Assembly (NCBI RefSeq): GCF_001279005.1
Contig: NZ_LGCN01000219.1
Location: 1 to 54,438 of the forward strand
From: Streptomyces caelestis
GTDB taxonomy: Bacteria; Actinomycetota; Actinomycetes; Streptomycetales; Streptomycetaceae
Reading direction: 5' to 3'
Length of the DNA stretch: 54,438 nt
Shown: in pieces, positions 40,633 to 49,537 of the stretch
Numbering within the stretch: the stretch's first letter is position 1
How the letters are laid out: every line of letters begins with the position of its first letter
Notes under the pieces: generated by a model
Seen by the model: only the letters and a program-made list of their open reading frames with translations
Database searches by the model: none
Told to the model about the DNA's origin: nothing
Translations under genes and position numbers: made by a program

Positions 40633-41535
40633 ACCCAGAAGTTGATCGTCGTAACCGGAGCCTCCACGGGCATGGGCGCGTCAGCCGCCCGCGAACTGGC
40701 TCGCCGGGGATTTCACGTCCTGGCCGGCGTGCGACGCGACCGTGACGCCGACGCCATCCGATCGACCGGCATCGAGCCGGTCATCCTCGACATCACCAAG
40801 TCCGAGCAGGTGGAGGCACTCGCCGCGCGGGTCGCCGACGACCCGCGCGCGCTGCACGCGCTCGTCAACAACGCCGGCGTCCAGGTGAACGCCCCGGTCG
40901 AAGCCCTGCCGATGACGGAGTGGCGGCGGGTGTTCGAAGTCAACCTCTTCGGCCACATCGCCGTCACTCAAGCGCTCCTGCCCGCGCTGCTGCGCAGCAA
41001 GGGTCGTGTGATCAACATCAGCTCGGTCGGCGGCAAGTTCGCCATGGCCACATACGGCGCGTACGCCGGCGCGAAGTTCGCCCTGGAGGCGGTCAGCGAC
41101 TCGCTCCGCCGGGAGGTCGCTCCGCTGGGCGTACAGGTGGTCGTGGTCGAGCCCGGCGGCGTCCGCACGGAGATGGCTGCCCGCGGGGTCGAGACGGCGA
41201 ACCACCTGGCTGCCCGGATGACGCCGGAGCAGGGCGAGCGTTACGGCAGCCTGGTCCAGGCGAACAACAAGTTGATGACCTCGGGCACTGCTTCGGGCCT
41301 GACCGCCGACGCCGCCGCCCGGGTCATCGCGAGGGCCGTGACGACGCGCAGACCACGCACCCGCTACACCGCCGGCCGGGATGCCGCCCTGATCATGCGC
41401 CTGGGCCCGATGCTGTCCGACCGCACGCTCGACCGCGTCCTCGCCGCCAACCTGCGCCGCCACTACCCGAAGGGAGCCGTTGGCCGACGAGGTCTCCACG
41501 AACGGCTCCGTCCCGTGTGGTGCGGCCACCGGTGA
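40615..41535 (+). CDS. Short-chain dehydrogenase/reductase
   Basis: A 306-residue SDR: VVTGASTGMGASAARELARR (cofactor glycines), VNNAGVQV (NNAG), INISSVGGKFAMATYGAYAGAKF with Ser, Tyr and Lys of the catalytic triad. The C-terminus is longer than in classical SDRs and resembles oxidoreductases with a YxxAK plus extension. GTG 40615 lacks a ribosome site and lies right behind the promoter region, so it may be leaderless. Likely repressed by the divergent TetR. Substrate unknown. Confidence 0.9.
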   Translation: MTTSSETQKLIVVTGASTGMGASAARELARRGFHVLAGVRRDRDADAIRSTGIEPVILDITKSEQVEALAARVADDPRALHALVNNAGVQVNAPVEALPMTEWRRVFEVNLFGHIAVTQALLPALLRSKGRVINISSVGGKFAMATYGAYAGAKFALEAVSDSLRREVAPLGVQVVVVEPGGVRTEMAARGVETANHLAARMTPEQGERYGSLVQANNKLMTSGTASGLTADAAARVIARAVTTRRPRTRYTAGRDAALIMRLGPMLSDRTLDRVLAANLRRHYPKGAVGRRGLHERLRPVWCGHR

Positions 41536-41638
41536 GCTCGCAGTCAACGGACAACTCGCCCTCCTGCCCGGGGCGAGGACTCTCCCGGCGTCAAGCCGCG
41601 GGCTCATTGCACGAGCGTCGCCCCGCGGCCGGCTCGCG

Positions 41639-41657
41639 CCTCTACTCGTAGTAGAGG
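41639..41657. promoter_or_regulatory. Operator and promoter of the toxin-antitoxin pair
   Basis: CCTCTACT-CGT-AGTAGAGG, perfect 8-bp inverted repeat, followed by the -10-like TACAGT (41665-41670), which ends seven bases before ATG 41678. This suggests autoregulation and a leaderless transcript. Confidence 0.65.
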
Positions 41658-41677
41658 GTCGCGGTACAGTCATGGGT

Positions 41678-41953
41678 ATGGCAGCGGACGAGACGAGCAT
41701 CAAGGTGAGTGTGGCGGCGCGTGACCGGCTGGCCCGGCTGGCGGCCGAGCGCGGCACGACCATCCGCGCCCTGGTCGAGGATCTCGCGCAGGGCACCCCG
41801 ACCCAGGCCGAGTACGCCGAGCGTGCCGAGCTGGCCCGTGCCGAGCTCGCCTCCGCTCTCGGCGCCGCGCCGAGTCCCGAGGCCGAGGCGAAGGCACGGG
41901 TGCTGCTGGAGCGCCTGGGCGGGACGCGGCACGCCCCGCAGGCAGCCGCGTAG
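41678..41953 (+). CDS. RHH-type antitoxin
   Basis: A 91-residue protein whose start (TSIKVSVAARDRLARLAAER then GTTIRALVEDL) is a ribbon-helix-helix module like those of VapB/MazE-type antitoxins. The C-terminal half is an alanine-glutamate helix that would bind the partner. ATG 41678 fits a leaderless transcript; an ATG six bases upstream is also in frame. Its stop overlaps the next start by one base (TAGTG). Confidence 0.8.
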   Translation: MAADETSIKVSVAARDRLARLAAERGTTIRALVEDLAQGTPTQAEYAERAELARAELASALGAAPSPEAEAKARVLLERLGGTRHAPQAAA

Positions 41954-42351
41954 TGGGGGCGATCCCGGTCGTCCTGGACCACACGACCGCCACGGCGCTG
42001 TACGACCCGAAGGACCCGTTCAACGAGGCGGTCGCCGCGTTCTACGTACAGGCCTCGGGCGGGCTGGGAACGCTGTACGCGCCGGTGCTGTCGCTGACGG
42101 CCGGCGACGCCGAGCGGCCCGGGCTCCTCGGCTACGTCAAGGGACTGCGGTTCATCCGCATCGAGGCCTTCGACACCGACGCCGCGGTCACCGCCACCGA
42201 GCTGCTGCGCTTCGGGCACTCCTGGGCCGCCGTCCACGCCATCCACGCCGCCCGGCCCTCCCCCGCCCACCCCACCGGGCGCTTCCTGCTCACCCTGACG
42301 CCCAAGGCATACGCGGGGACCGGCGTCCAGGCCGTCCACCCCGACCAGTAG
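41953..42351 (+). CDS. PIN-like toxin partner
   Basis: A 132-residue protein starting at GTG 41953. VVLDHTTATALYDPKDPFNE carries an N-terminal Asp as in PIN ribonucleases, and the order of strands and helices fits (LYAPVLSLTAGDAERPG, IRIEAFDTDAAVTATELL, WAAVHAIHAARP). The later acidic residues that complete a PIN active site are not clear, so nuclease activity is uncertain. It is coupled to the RHH protein, forming a VapBC-like pair. Confidence 0.65.
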   Translation: MGAIPVVLDHTTATALYDPKDPFNEAVAAFYVQASGGLGTLYAPVLSLTAGDAERPGLLGYVKGLRFIRIEAFDTDAAVTATELLRFGHSWAAVHAIHAARPSPAHPTGRFLLTLTPKAYAGTGVQAVHPDQ

Positions 42352-42385
42352 GCGCCCGTCCGCGGGAGCGGAGGGGCGGCACCTC

Positions 42386-42480
42386 TCAGCTCGAGGAGAC
42401 GGGACGACGCGGGGCGGCACTGCCCGCAGCAGCTCCCACGGCGGACACGAGCCCGGCCGGCGCCCGCACGGACAGGCCGC
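42386..42480 (-). pseudogene. Decayed 3' fragment of an Mrr-type gene
   Basis: On the minus strand it matches the last ~30 codons of the Mrr-type gene at 33224-33922: both share PLWELLRAVPP-like sequence (here PPWELLRAVPP), with GGGAGCTGCTGCGGGC identical. The frame is broken by indels and the rest of the gene is absent. Confidence 0.65.
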
Positions 42481-42717
42481 TGCCGACGCTCATGCGGATC
42501 ACCGCGGTGGTCGCGTGGACGGACGGGTGAAGCGGCCGGACGGCGCCGACCACGACGCTCCGCACCGGCCGGCACGGGACCGAGTGTGATCGCCAGCGGC
42601 GTGTCGGCTCCAGGTCCCACCGGTCTCTCTGAGGGGACGACTGGTGGTCTTGTCGTGGTGGCCAAGGGCGTCCGCGACGACTGGGGCGGGCAGTCCTCGT
42701 GTCGGGCCGCCTGTCGG

Positions 42718-42909
42718 TCAGTGGGTGTCGGTGCGCTTCTCGAGGCGGGTGCCGTGGCGAAGGGTGATCGACATCAGGTCACTGGGGGCGTCCAGTTCCA
42801 GGCGGTGCCGGCGACCGCGGGGGACGATCACGGCGGTGCCCGCCCGCAACCGCACCACGTCCTCGGCCCCGCCGGGCGTGTCGGGACGGAAGTGCGGAGG
42901 GTTCTTGTC
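42718..42909 (-). pseudogene. C-terminal fragment of a cupin protein
   Basis: The last 63 codons before the stop at 42718 read as the second half of a cupin (VVRLRAGTAVIVPRGRRHRL, then ELDAPSDLMSITLRHGTRLE), with the motif-2 P-R-G-x-x-H. No cupin motif 1 precedes it: upstream of about 42910 the frame enters sequence antisense-like to the next gene. A deletion has probably removed the first half. Confidence 0.6.
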
Positions 42910-42997
42910 GCCCCGGGCGGCGAGGGGCGCCCTCGCTCCGCGCGGGGTGGTGGTGGGGGCGGCTTTCCTGGCGAGTGGGCCGCCTGCCCGGGCCCGA

Positions 42998-43477
42998 TCA
43001 CTCGGCAGGCGCCTGCCGGCTGTGGTCCCTGACCGACTTCTCGATGGTGCGCGCACACGCGGTGAACATCTCGACCTGGTCAGGGGTCAGATCACGTACG
43101 GAGATCTGCTCCAGGGTGCGCCACATGTCGGCGATGGGCTCCCGCAGGGCGCGGCCGGCATCGGTGAGGCTGACCACCATGACCCGCCGGTCGTGGGCGG
43201 CGGGCTCCCGGGTGAGCAGTCCGGCCTCCTGCATGCGGCGCAGTGACTTGGAGACGGTGGAGTGGTCGAGGCCGACCCGCTCCAGCAGTTCCGCCTGCGT
43301 CTGACCGTCGCGGTCGAAGAGCTGCATCAGCAGCAGCTCCTGTCCCGGGTGCAGGTTCAGGGCACGCAGCATGGCGGCGGCGTGAGCGCGGTGGGCGCGG
43401 GCGAGCTGGAAGATGGCGTAGCTCAGTCGCCCGTCGCGCGCCGCGTCCGGTGGCTCCGGTGAGGTGGTGTCGGACAT
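42998..43477 (-). CDS. MarR family transcriptional regulator
   Basis: A 159-residue regulator: GQTQAELLERVGLDHSTVSK (HTH), LRRMQEAGLLTREP, then DRRVMVVSLTDAGRAL (wing). It lies 34 bases downstream of the oxidoreductase on the same strand, forming a two-gene operon. Two strong palindromes upstream of that operon (44465-44516) are its probable operators, so it would be an autorepressor responding to a substrate of the oxidoreductase. Confidence 0.9.
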   Translation of the reverse strand: MSDTTSPEPPDAARDGRLSYAIFQLARAHRAHAAAMLRALNLHPGQELLLMQLFDRDGQTQAELLERVGLDHSTVSKSLRRMQEAGLLTREPAAHDRRVMVVSLTDAGRALREPIADMWRTLEQISVRDLTPDQVEMFTACARTIEKSVRDHSRQAPAE

Positions 43478-43511
43478 TGCTGCTCCCTCGTCACAAGAGT
43501 GGGGTGATCGG

Positions 43512-44426
43512 TCAGTCGACGGTGAGGACGATCTTGCCTCGGTTGTGGCCGGCGTCGCTGGCCTGCTGCGCCTTGGCGGCCTCCACCAGCGGGTAGGCGG
43601 CGCTGATGGTGGTCACCAGTGTGCCGTCGGCGGCCTGCTGGGCCAGTTCGGCCAGCCGGGCGGCGGAGCGGCGCTGCGGGCCCTCGGCGAAGACGACGCC
43701 GAGTTCACGGGCGCGGAAGTCGGCGGTGGTGACGATCCGGTCGGTGCCGCCGCGCAGGACGATGGAGTCCTCCAGTGCGCCCTTGCCCGCGGCGTCGAAG
43801 ACGGCGTCCACCCCGTCGGGGGCGAGCTCGCGGACCCGCTGGACCAGGTCGTCCCCGTAGACCAGCGCGGTCGCGCCGAGCGAGGTGACGTACTCCTGGT
43901 TGGCCGGTCCGGCGGTGCCGATGACGCGGGCGCCGCGGGCGACGGCGAGCTGGACGGCGATGGTGCCGAGCGCGCCGGACGCTCCGTGGATCAGCAGGGT
44001 CTCACCCGAGGTGACGCCGAGCAGGTCCAGCACGCGTTCGGCGCCGTCGCTCGCCACGGGCAGGGCGGCGGCGTGCGTCCAGTCCAGGCCGGCCGGCTTG
44101 GGCGCGAGGACGGCCGCGGAGGCCAGGGCGTACTGGGCGTAGGAGCCGGTGTCGGACCAGCCCAGGACCTCGTCCCCCGCCTTCAGGTGGTCGACGTCCT
44201 CGCCGACGGCGTCGACCACACCGGCGATCTCCCCTCCGGGCACGGCGGGCAGCGTGGTGGGGAAGACGGCCTCCATGACACCGGAGCGGATCTTGCCGTC
44301 CACCGGGTTGACGCCGACGGCCCGTACCCGCACACGGACCTGGCCGGGGCCCGGCCGAGGGAGGTCGATCTCCGTCTCGTGCAGGACCTCGGTGCCGCCG
44401 AACGCGTCGAAAACAATGGCCTTCAT
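43512..44426 (-). CDS. NADP-dependent oxidoreductase (quinone reductase type)
   Basis: A 304-residue zinc-less medium-chain dehydrogenase: MKAIVFDAFGGTEVLHETEI, GVNPVDGKIRSG, VPGGEIAGVVDAVG, and Rossmann motif IHGASGALGTIAVQLAVARG. It differs from the enzymes at 656 and 11263 but belongs to the same branch. First gene of the operon with MarR. Its promoter carries paired palindromes. Expected to reduce quinones or enones, possibly in detoxification. Confidence 0.9.
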   Translation of the reverse strand: MKAIVFDAFGGTEVLHETEIDLPRPGPGQVRVRVRAVGVNPVDGKIRSGVMEAVFPTTLPAVPGGEIAGVVDAVGEDVDHLKAGDEVLGWSDTGSYAQYALASAAVLAPKPAGLDWTHAAALPVASDGAERVLDLLGVTSGETLLIHGASGALGTIAVQLAVARGARVIGTAGPANQEYVTSLGATALVYGDDLVQRVRELAPDGVDAVFDAAGKGALEDSIVLRGGTDRIVTTADFRARELGVVFAEGPQRRSAARLAELAQQAADGTLVTTISAAYPLVEAAKAQQASDAGHNRGKIVLTVD

Positions 44427-44464
44427 GACTGGGTCTCCTCAAGCGGGATGCCGCGCCGACCACT

Positions 44465-44516
44465 TTACGTGGCCAGCCACATAAAAGTAACACCGATTGT
44501 GTGGCTAGCCAAGTAA
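44465..44516. promoter_or_regulatory. Two MarR-type operators
   Basis: TTACGTGGCCAGCCACATAA (44465-44484) and TTGTGTGGCTAGCCAAGTAA (44497-44516): 20-bp near-palindromes with a shared TGGC-YA-GCCA core, 32 bases apart, three turns of helix, starting 38 bases before the oxidoreductase start. Confidence 0.8.
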
Positions 44517-44731
44517 TTGCTTCGGGCGGGATCCCGGAGGCCGCCCGCCTGCGGCGCGGCCAGGGCTGTCCCCTGCGCGTCGGCGCCGCCCCCGCCGTGC
44601 ACCACGGGCTCCTGGTCCGCTGCCGGCCGCTCGACGGCAACCAGGACACCCCGGCGACCCCGGCCGGGGGCTGCGGGCCGCCCTCGGAGCCCGGAGGGCC
44701 CCGAGGGCGGCGACAACGAGGACGTGCCGGC

Positions 44732-44851
44732 CGGTTCGCCGCGATAGCCGTGGGCCTTGCGCGGACGGTGATTGAGCTCGTGGGCGATGGCATCCGGGTC
44801 GGACCGGCCGGACGTGGGGAGGAGGTCCGCTCCCTGGGGGAGGCGCTGCCG
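44732..44851 (-). mobile_element. IS30-family transposase relic
   Basis: The minus strand encodes QRLPQGADLLPTSGRSDPDA then IAHELNHRPRKAHGY, matching the C-terminal 'FPKGTDL...ELNxRPRKTLG(Y/W)' block of IS30-type transposases. No DDE core, N-terminal HTH or terminal repeats are seen nearby, so only a tail remains. Confidence 0.65.
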
Positions 44852-45257
44852 CGGCAGCCGGTCGGTGTGCCCGTCGGCACCTCGCTGCCGGGACGCCGCC
44901 TGACGCACCGGCTGCACGTCCTGCCCGCCGACGCCCGCCTGCGGATGACGGAGATCGGCTCCGGGCCCCACACTCCCGGCGTCATCCGCTTCCCCGAGAG
45001 CGTGTCACCCACCACCGGTCCTCCACCCGTCCGATACGGATCGACGAGGAGCACCCGGACGTCCCCGGCCACCTCGCCGACCGCGCCCTGCCCGTCGCCC
45101 ACCCCGTGGACCAGGTGATCACCGCGCTCGCATTCCGTATGGAGGGTCGGACCTTATCCGTCGTCAAACCCTGTTGTCCCTCACCATCGGATCCGATGAG
45201 AAAGACGGCGCTTCGAGGTCCCGAAATATCTGGGTCCATTGGGCGCGCCGACGGCCT

Positions 45258-45281
45258 GTCGCCAAACGTTTCTTTGGCGAC
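45258..45281. other. Isolated inverted repeat
   Basis: GTCGCCAAA-CGTTTC-TTTGGCGAC, perfect 9-bp stem with a 6-base loop, in gene-free DNA between the IS30 relic and the helicase. It could be an operator, a terminator without a gene or an element end. Confidence 0.4.
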
Positions 45282-45574
45282 AACGAAGACGCGTAGCCCG
45301 AAGACCGACGGATCCAGGTGGGGGCGGGGTCGGGGCGGACGGTCCATGCCTGAACGGGCCCCCCGCCGAGCGTCGCGGCGGGTCTTTCCCCCTCTTTTCG
45401 CGAACGCGGCAAAAAACGCCGGCTCCAAGGGCGGTCTCGCCCATAAGGCAGGCAAGCAGGCAAGCGGGTGGGTAGGCGCAGGAAGCGCAAGGAGCGATAC
45501 ATCGAACGGCGGAATGCGTGGTACGTCATGCGGTCGACCGTCATGGATTCAGTCGTAAGGACATGGATTCATCA

Positions 45575-45592
45575 GGTAAGTCAAGACTTACC
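45575..45592. promoter_or_regulatory. Palindrome upstream of the helicase
   Basis: GGTAAGTC-AA-GACTTACC, perfect 8-bp arms, 50 bases before the TTG start. Likely operator of the helicase gene. It does not obviously match the rifamycin-associated element known for HelR-type genes. Confidence 0.55.
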
Positions 45593-45642
45593 TTTGGGGA
45601 AATTTGACCGTATGGTGTGGCTCGAATCGAAGGAGCCCCCTG

Positions 45643-47724
45643 TTGTCGAAAATGAATGATCCCGCTGTGCGTGCGGTTGCATCGGAGCAGGAATATGTGT
45701 CCTCCTTATACGAGTTGCTCGCCGAGCGGATTTCCGAGGCGCGAGTACGCCGAGCGAGTGTGCTGAAAGCCCCGGCGGAAAGCGCCGGTGAGGCATACGA
45801 GAGGGAAAACGCCGCCGAGCGTCTGGCCAAGGAAATCGGCCGACTGGAGGGCGCCGAAAAAGGGCTCGTCTTCGGGCGTGTCGACTGGACGGACGGCACG
45901 ACCCTGCGCATCGGGCGGATCGGACTGCACACGGAGGAGGACGACCTGCCTCTGCTCGTGGACTGGCGCGCGAACGCGGCGCGGCCCTTCTACGAGGCGA
46001 CACCGGTCCACCCGATGGACCTGCGGCGGCGCCGGCACCTGCGCCTCGAGGAGCGCACGGTCGTCTCGGTGAGCGACGAACTGCTGGACGGAACCGCCCC
46101 GACCGAGAAGGACGTCGTGGGGGACGGCCCGTTGACCGAGGCCCTGTCGGCACGGCGCACGGGCAGGATGCACGCGGCCGTCGCGACGCTGCAGGCCGAG
46201 CAGGACGAGATCGTCCGCTCCGCCCACCGCGGGGTGACCGTGGTGCAGGGCGGACCCGGCACCGGCAAGACGGTGGTCGCCCTGCACCGGGCGGCCTACG
46301 TCCTGTACGCGTTCCCGCGCGCCGCGGAGGAGGGCGTCCTGGTGGTGGGCCCGAACGCCCGGTTCCTCGACTACATCTCCCAGGTTCTTCCCTCGCTCGG
46401 GGAGAACGACGTCGTTCTGGCGACCTGCCGGGAACTGGCCGGAGTGTCCACGGACACGGCGGACCCGTTCGACACGGCGCGTCTCAAGGGCGGCTCCGAC
46501 CTCGCCGACGCCTTGGCCGGCCTGCTGCGCGTCCACCAAGCCCCCGCCGGTGACTTCACCGTGTGGGTCGGACAGGAACGGGTTCACCTGTCCGGCGAGG
46601 AGGTCGCCACGGCACGCGACGCCGCCGTGGCGGCCGTACCGGGGCACAACCCCGCGCGCCAGGTGTTCAAGGAACTCCTGGTCGACGCCGTCACCGGCGC
46701 GATGCAACGGGACATGAGCGACCTCCTGGAGCAGATCGACGCCGACGCCGTCAGGATGACGGGCATGGACCTCGACCGGTTCACGGGAGCCGCCCGGCGC
46801 CGTGCCGAAGGCGCGCCCGACTCGGCTCCGGCCCACGAGCTGGACCTGGACGCCGTCCGGGCCGATCTCCTCGATGACGCCGGCGTCGACCGGGCGGTCG
46901 AGGCGCTGTGGCCGCGGCTGCTACCCGGTGACCTCGTGAAGGCGCTCCTGACGAACGCCGGCGCTCTCGCCGCGCACCTGCCCCGTCTGACCGCGCAGGA
47001 GCGGTCCCTCCTGCTGCGCGGTCCGGACGCCCCGTGGACCGATGCCGACGCGCCGTTGCTGGACGAGGCGGCGAGCCTGGTCGACGGACCCCCCGAGCGG
47101 ACGTACGGGCACGTCGTCGTCGACGAGGCGCAGGAACTGACCGCCATGCAGTGGCGGATGATCGTCCGACGCTGCCCGGCAAGGGCGATGACGCTGGTGG
47201 GCGACTTCGCCCAGGCAGGCCCGGTCGCGACGGCACGCGACTGGAAGGAAGCACTGAGCCCTCACGTCGGACCGCGGTTCACCCTGCACCACCTGACCGT
47301 CAGCTACCGCACCACGCGGGAGATCCTGGAGAGCGTCCGGGACCTGCTCACGCGGATCGCTCCGGACCAGAAGCCCACACGGTCACTGCGAAGCGGTGAG
47401 AGCCCTCGCACCGTGACCACGTCTCCCAACGGGTTGGTCACCGCCGTCGTTCGGGAACTCCGCGCCCAGAGCACCGCGCACCCGGGTGAGCTTCTGGGAG
47501 TGATCTGCGCGGACACCAGGGTGAGCGAGCTGATGGCCCAGGGCATCGCTCGTCACGCACGCCTCGTGCCGGCGTCCGAGGCACGCGGCCTGGAGTTCGA
47601 CGGGGTCGTCGTCGTGAACCCCGAGGAGATCGCCACGGTCCGCCCCGGTGGGGAAAGGGACGTGTACGTAGCCCTGACCCGGGCCACCAAGCGCCTCTGC
47701 ACCGTCACCGTCCAGCCCGCCTGA
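45643..47724 (+). CDS. HelD/HelR-like RNA polymerase-associated superfamily 1 helicase
   Basis: A 693-residue UvrD-like ATPase. The N-terminal 80 residues form a coiled-coil-like arm (EQEYVSSLYELLAERISEAR, YERENAAERLAKEIGRLEGA), then FGRVDWTDGTTLRIGRIGLH, Walker A GGPGTGKT at 203-210, VVDEAQELTAMQW (motif II), VSYRTTREI and YVALTRATKRL (motif VI). This is the HelD pattern: a protein that enters RNA polymerase and recycles it. Streptomyces HelR relatives give rifamycin tolerance. TTG 45643 is chosen for AAGGAG seven to eight bases upstream. Confidence 0.9.
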   Translation: MSKMNDPAVRAVASEQEYVSSLYELLAERISEARVRRASVLKAPAESAGEAYERENAAERLAKEIGRLEGAEKGLVFGRVDWTDGTTLRIGRIGLHTEEDDLPLLVDWRANAARPFYEATPVHPMDLRRRRHLRLEERTVVSVSDELLDGTAPTEKDVVGDGPLTEALSARRTGRMHAAVATLQAEQDEIVRSAHRGVTVVQGGPGTGKTVVALHRAAYVLYAFPRAAEEGVLVVGPNARFLDYISQVLPSLGENDVVLATCRELAGVSTDTADPFDTARLKGGSDLADALAGLLRVHQAPAGDFTVWVGQERVHLSGEEVATARDAAVAAVPGHNPARQVFKELLVDAVTGAMQRDMSDLLEQIDADAVRMTGMDLDRFTGAARRRAEGAPDSAPAHELDLDAVRADLLDDAGVDRAVEALWPRLLPGDLVKALLTNAGALAAHLPRLTAQERSLLLRGPDAPWTDADAPLLDEAASLVDGPPERTYGHVVVDEAQELTAMQWRMIVRRCPARAMTLVGDFAQAGPVATARDWKEALSPHVGPRFTLHHLTVSYRTTREILESVRDLLTRIAPDQKPTRSLRSGESPRTVTTSPNGLVTAVVRELRAQSTAHPGELLGVICADTRVSELMAQGIARHARLVPASEARGLEFDGVVVVNPEEIATVRPGGERDVYVALTRATKRLCTVTVQPA

Positions 47725-47739
47725 CGACTCGGCGCCCGG

Positions 47740-48050
47740 AAGACCCTGTGGCGGATGCTCTACGAGACCGCCGGGCGGGCCGAAGAGGTCCTTGGTGTCG
47801 ACATCGAGGACCTGGACTTCGCCGTGCGCCGCTGCCCGGTCAAAGCCACGGGCGCCTGAACCGAGGCCCGCCGCTGCGGCCGGGCGCGCGAGGACTTCGT
47901 AAGGGAGACGGTCCACGGGGACGTCGGCACTGACCGGCTCCTGTCCCGCCCGATCGAGGGCCGCACCTGCGGCCCGGCGTTCGTCACCCACCGCAAGCCC
48001 AACCCCGGCGGCAGGACCGGTTACTCCCGGGGCGTCGGCCAGGGCCTGAA
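47740..48050 (+). pseudogene. Tyrosine recombinase fragment
   Basis: Reads [20 protein letters not shown], then [18 protein letters not shown], a TGA stop, then [20 protein letters not shown] and [14 protein letters not shown], closely paralleling residues 135-235 of the intact recombinase at 49901. The stop, substitutions and loss of both ends mark it as a relic. It begins 16 bases after the helicase stop. Confidence 0.8.
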
Positions 48051-48103
48051 CAAGCGCGTTCCGGGCACGATCGGTAAAGGGCTGACGCCCGCCCAGGGTG
48101 TAG

Positions 48104-49537
48104 GTGGCTTGGTCGTGTCCGTTAGAGGAACCCATCGAAGCCGCCTACCTACAGGCCTTCGCAGCCTTCGCCGAAGAGACCGGTGTCGACCAGCTGGCCA
48201 TCCGCGAGCCGCAGATCGGCGGCTTCGCCCACTTCGGCCTGGAACCACCGGTCGCCGACCACGGCCTGGCGGACCTCTTCCCAGCCGGCCTAACCGGGTT
48301 CCACGACGGTGCGCTGGTGCCGGTCGCCGCCGGCCTGGAACTCGTCCGGGCCATGCTCCGCGACAACGGCGCCTGGTGCCGCCTGGAGGTGGAGGAAGCA
48401 TTCAGCGTGCACGTCGGCTGGGACCAGTACCTCTACATCGGCAGCAACCTGCCCTGCGAAGCGGCGCTCGCCCGCACCCGCTCGCTCGGACTGTTCCCGG
48501 AACGTCTGGACGCTTCTCCGTACGAGTTCGCCCCCGAAGACCCACTGCGCATACAGCGCCCGGCCGACGCCGATTTCTGGGCCCGCCTGCACTGGACGGT
48601 GAGCGCCTACCGCGCCACGTTCCTGGAGGAGACCTACGCCGCGAACGCCTCCCGCTGGCACCGCCTCACCCGCGACAACATCGAGGCGGTGCGCTCTCAT
48701 CTGACCCCTCGCGCACAGCTGGCGGTCTGGCCGGAGCTGCTCACCGACGTCGACGCGGCCATGGCCTCCCTGTCCGAGGAGGGACTGGTGGAAGTCGTCT
48801 GGGAGGACGGGGACGGGCGGATCAACAGCACGGTCGCGGACGAGACCCAGTTCGAGGCAGTGAGGACCCAGATCAGCGGTGCGCGTGCCGTGGGCGTCGT
48901 ATCCCTGGCCACTGATGAGCGGCAGCCGCTGTTCACCGCCGTGCTGCCCGACAGCGACGGTGTCCTCCGTGCACGCTGGCAGACCGAGCCGACGCCCAGT
49001 GACCGGGACTGGGCGTTCCTGAAGACCCTGCGGCGTGGCCAAGTCGTCACCGGCACGGTGACGACCATCGCCAGCTTCGGCGTCACCTTCGTGGACATCG
49101 GCGGCTTCACCGCGATGATCAACATTCCGGAGCTGTCCTGGCGGCCGATCAACCACCCGTCCGACGTCGTCGGCGTCGGCCAGGAGATTACAGCCCAGGT
49201 CCTCGACGTCGACATGGTCCGGGAACGGGTGCCGCTGTCGCTCCGAGCAGTGCAGGAAGACCCATGGCCGCAGGTAGCGCAGCAGATCGGGCAAGTGGTC
49301 ACCGGACCGGTCACCAAGATCGTGCCATTCGGCGTCTTCGTACGGATCGAAGGCCGAGAGGACGGCTTCGAAGGACTCGTACACACCAGCGAGTTGGATG
49401 AATCGACCGGAGGCGTCGTCGAGGTTGGCGACGCACTTACCGTGAAGATCATCGATGTCGATCTCGCCCGGCGCCGCATCGCTTTGTCTCAGACGCAGGC
49501 CCGCACACCCCGCCATCAGGGAAATCGCCATTCCTGA
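48104..49537 (+). CDS. Protein with two C-terminal S1 RNA-binding domains
   Basis: A 477-residue protein. About 300 N-terminal residues are not assigned ([60 protein letters not shown]). Two S1 domains follow: [20 protein letters not shown] near 310 and [20 protein letters not shown] near 395, each with the G-x-V-x-x-I/V-x-x-F-G-x-F/V-V signature. The protein may bind RNA or ribosomes. A TTA leucine codon (48122-48124), rare in Streptomyces, is the seventh codon if GTG 48104 is the start; AGGG lies six bases upstream. Confidence 0.75.
   Translation: MAWSCPLEEPIEAAYLQAFAAFAEETGVDQLAIREPQIGGFAHFGLEPPVADHGLADLFPAGLTGFHDGALVPVAAGLELVRAMLRDNGAWCRLEVEEAFSVHVGWDQYLYIGSNLPCEAALARTRSLGLFPERLDASPYEFAPEDPLRIQRPADADFWARLHWTVSAYRATFLEETYAANASRWHRLTRDNIEAVRSHLTPRAQLAVWPELLTDVDAAMASLSEEGLVEVVWEDGDGRINSTVADETQFEAVRTQISGARAVGVVSLATDERQPLFTAVLPDSDGVLRARWQTEPTPSDRDWAFLKTLRRGQVVTGTVTTIASFGVTFVDIGGFTAMINIPELSWRPINHPSDVVGVGQEITAQVLDVDMVRERVPLSLRAVQEDPWPQVAQQIGQVVTGPVTKIVPFGVFVRIEGREDGFEGLVHTSELDESTGGVVEVGDALTVKIIDVDLARRRIALSQTQARTPRHQGNRHS

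Noticed and set aside
40681..42420. Long minus-strand frame opposite the SDR and toxin-antitoxin genes
   Set aside because: Antisense shadow; the plus-strand genes have starts, motifs and operators.
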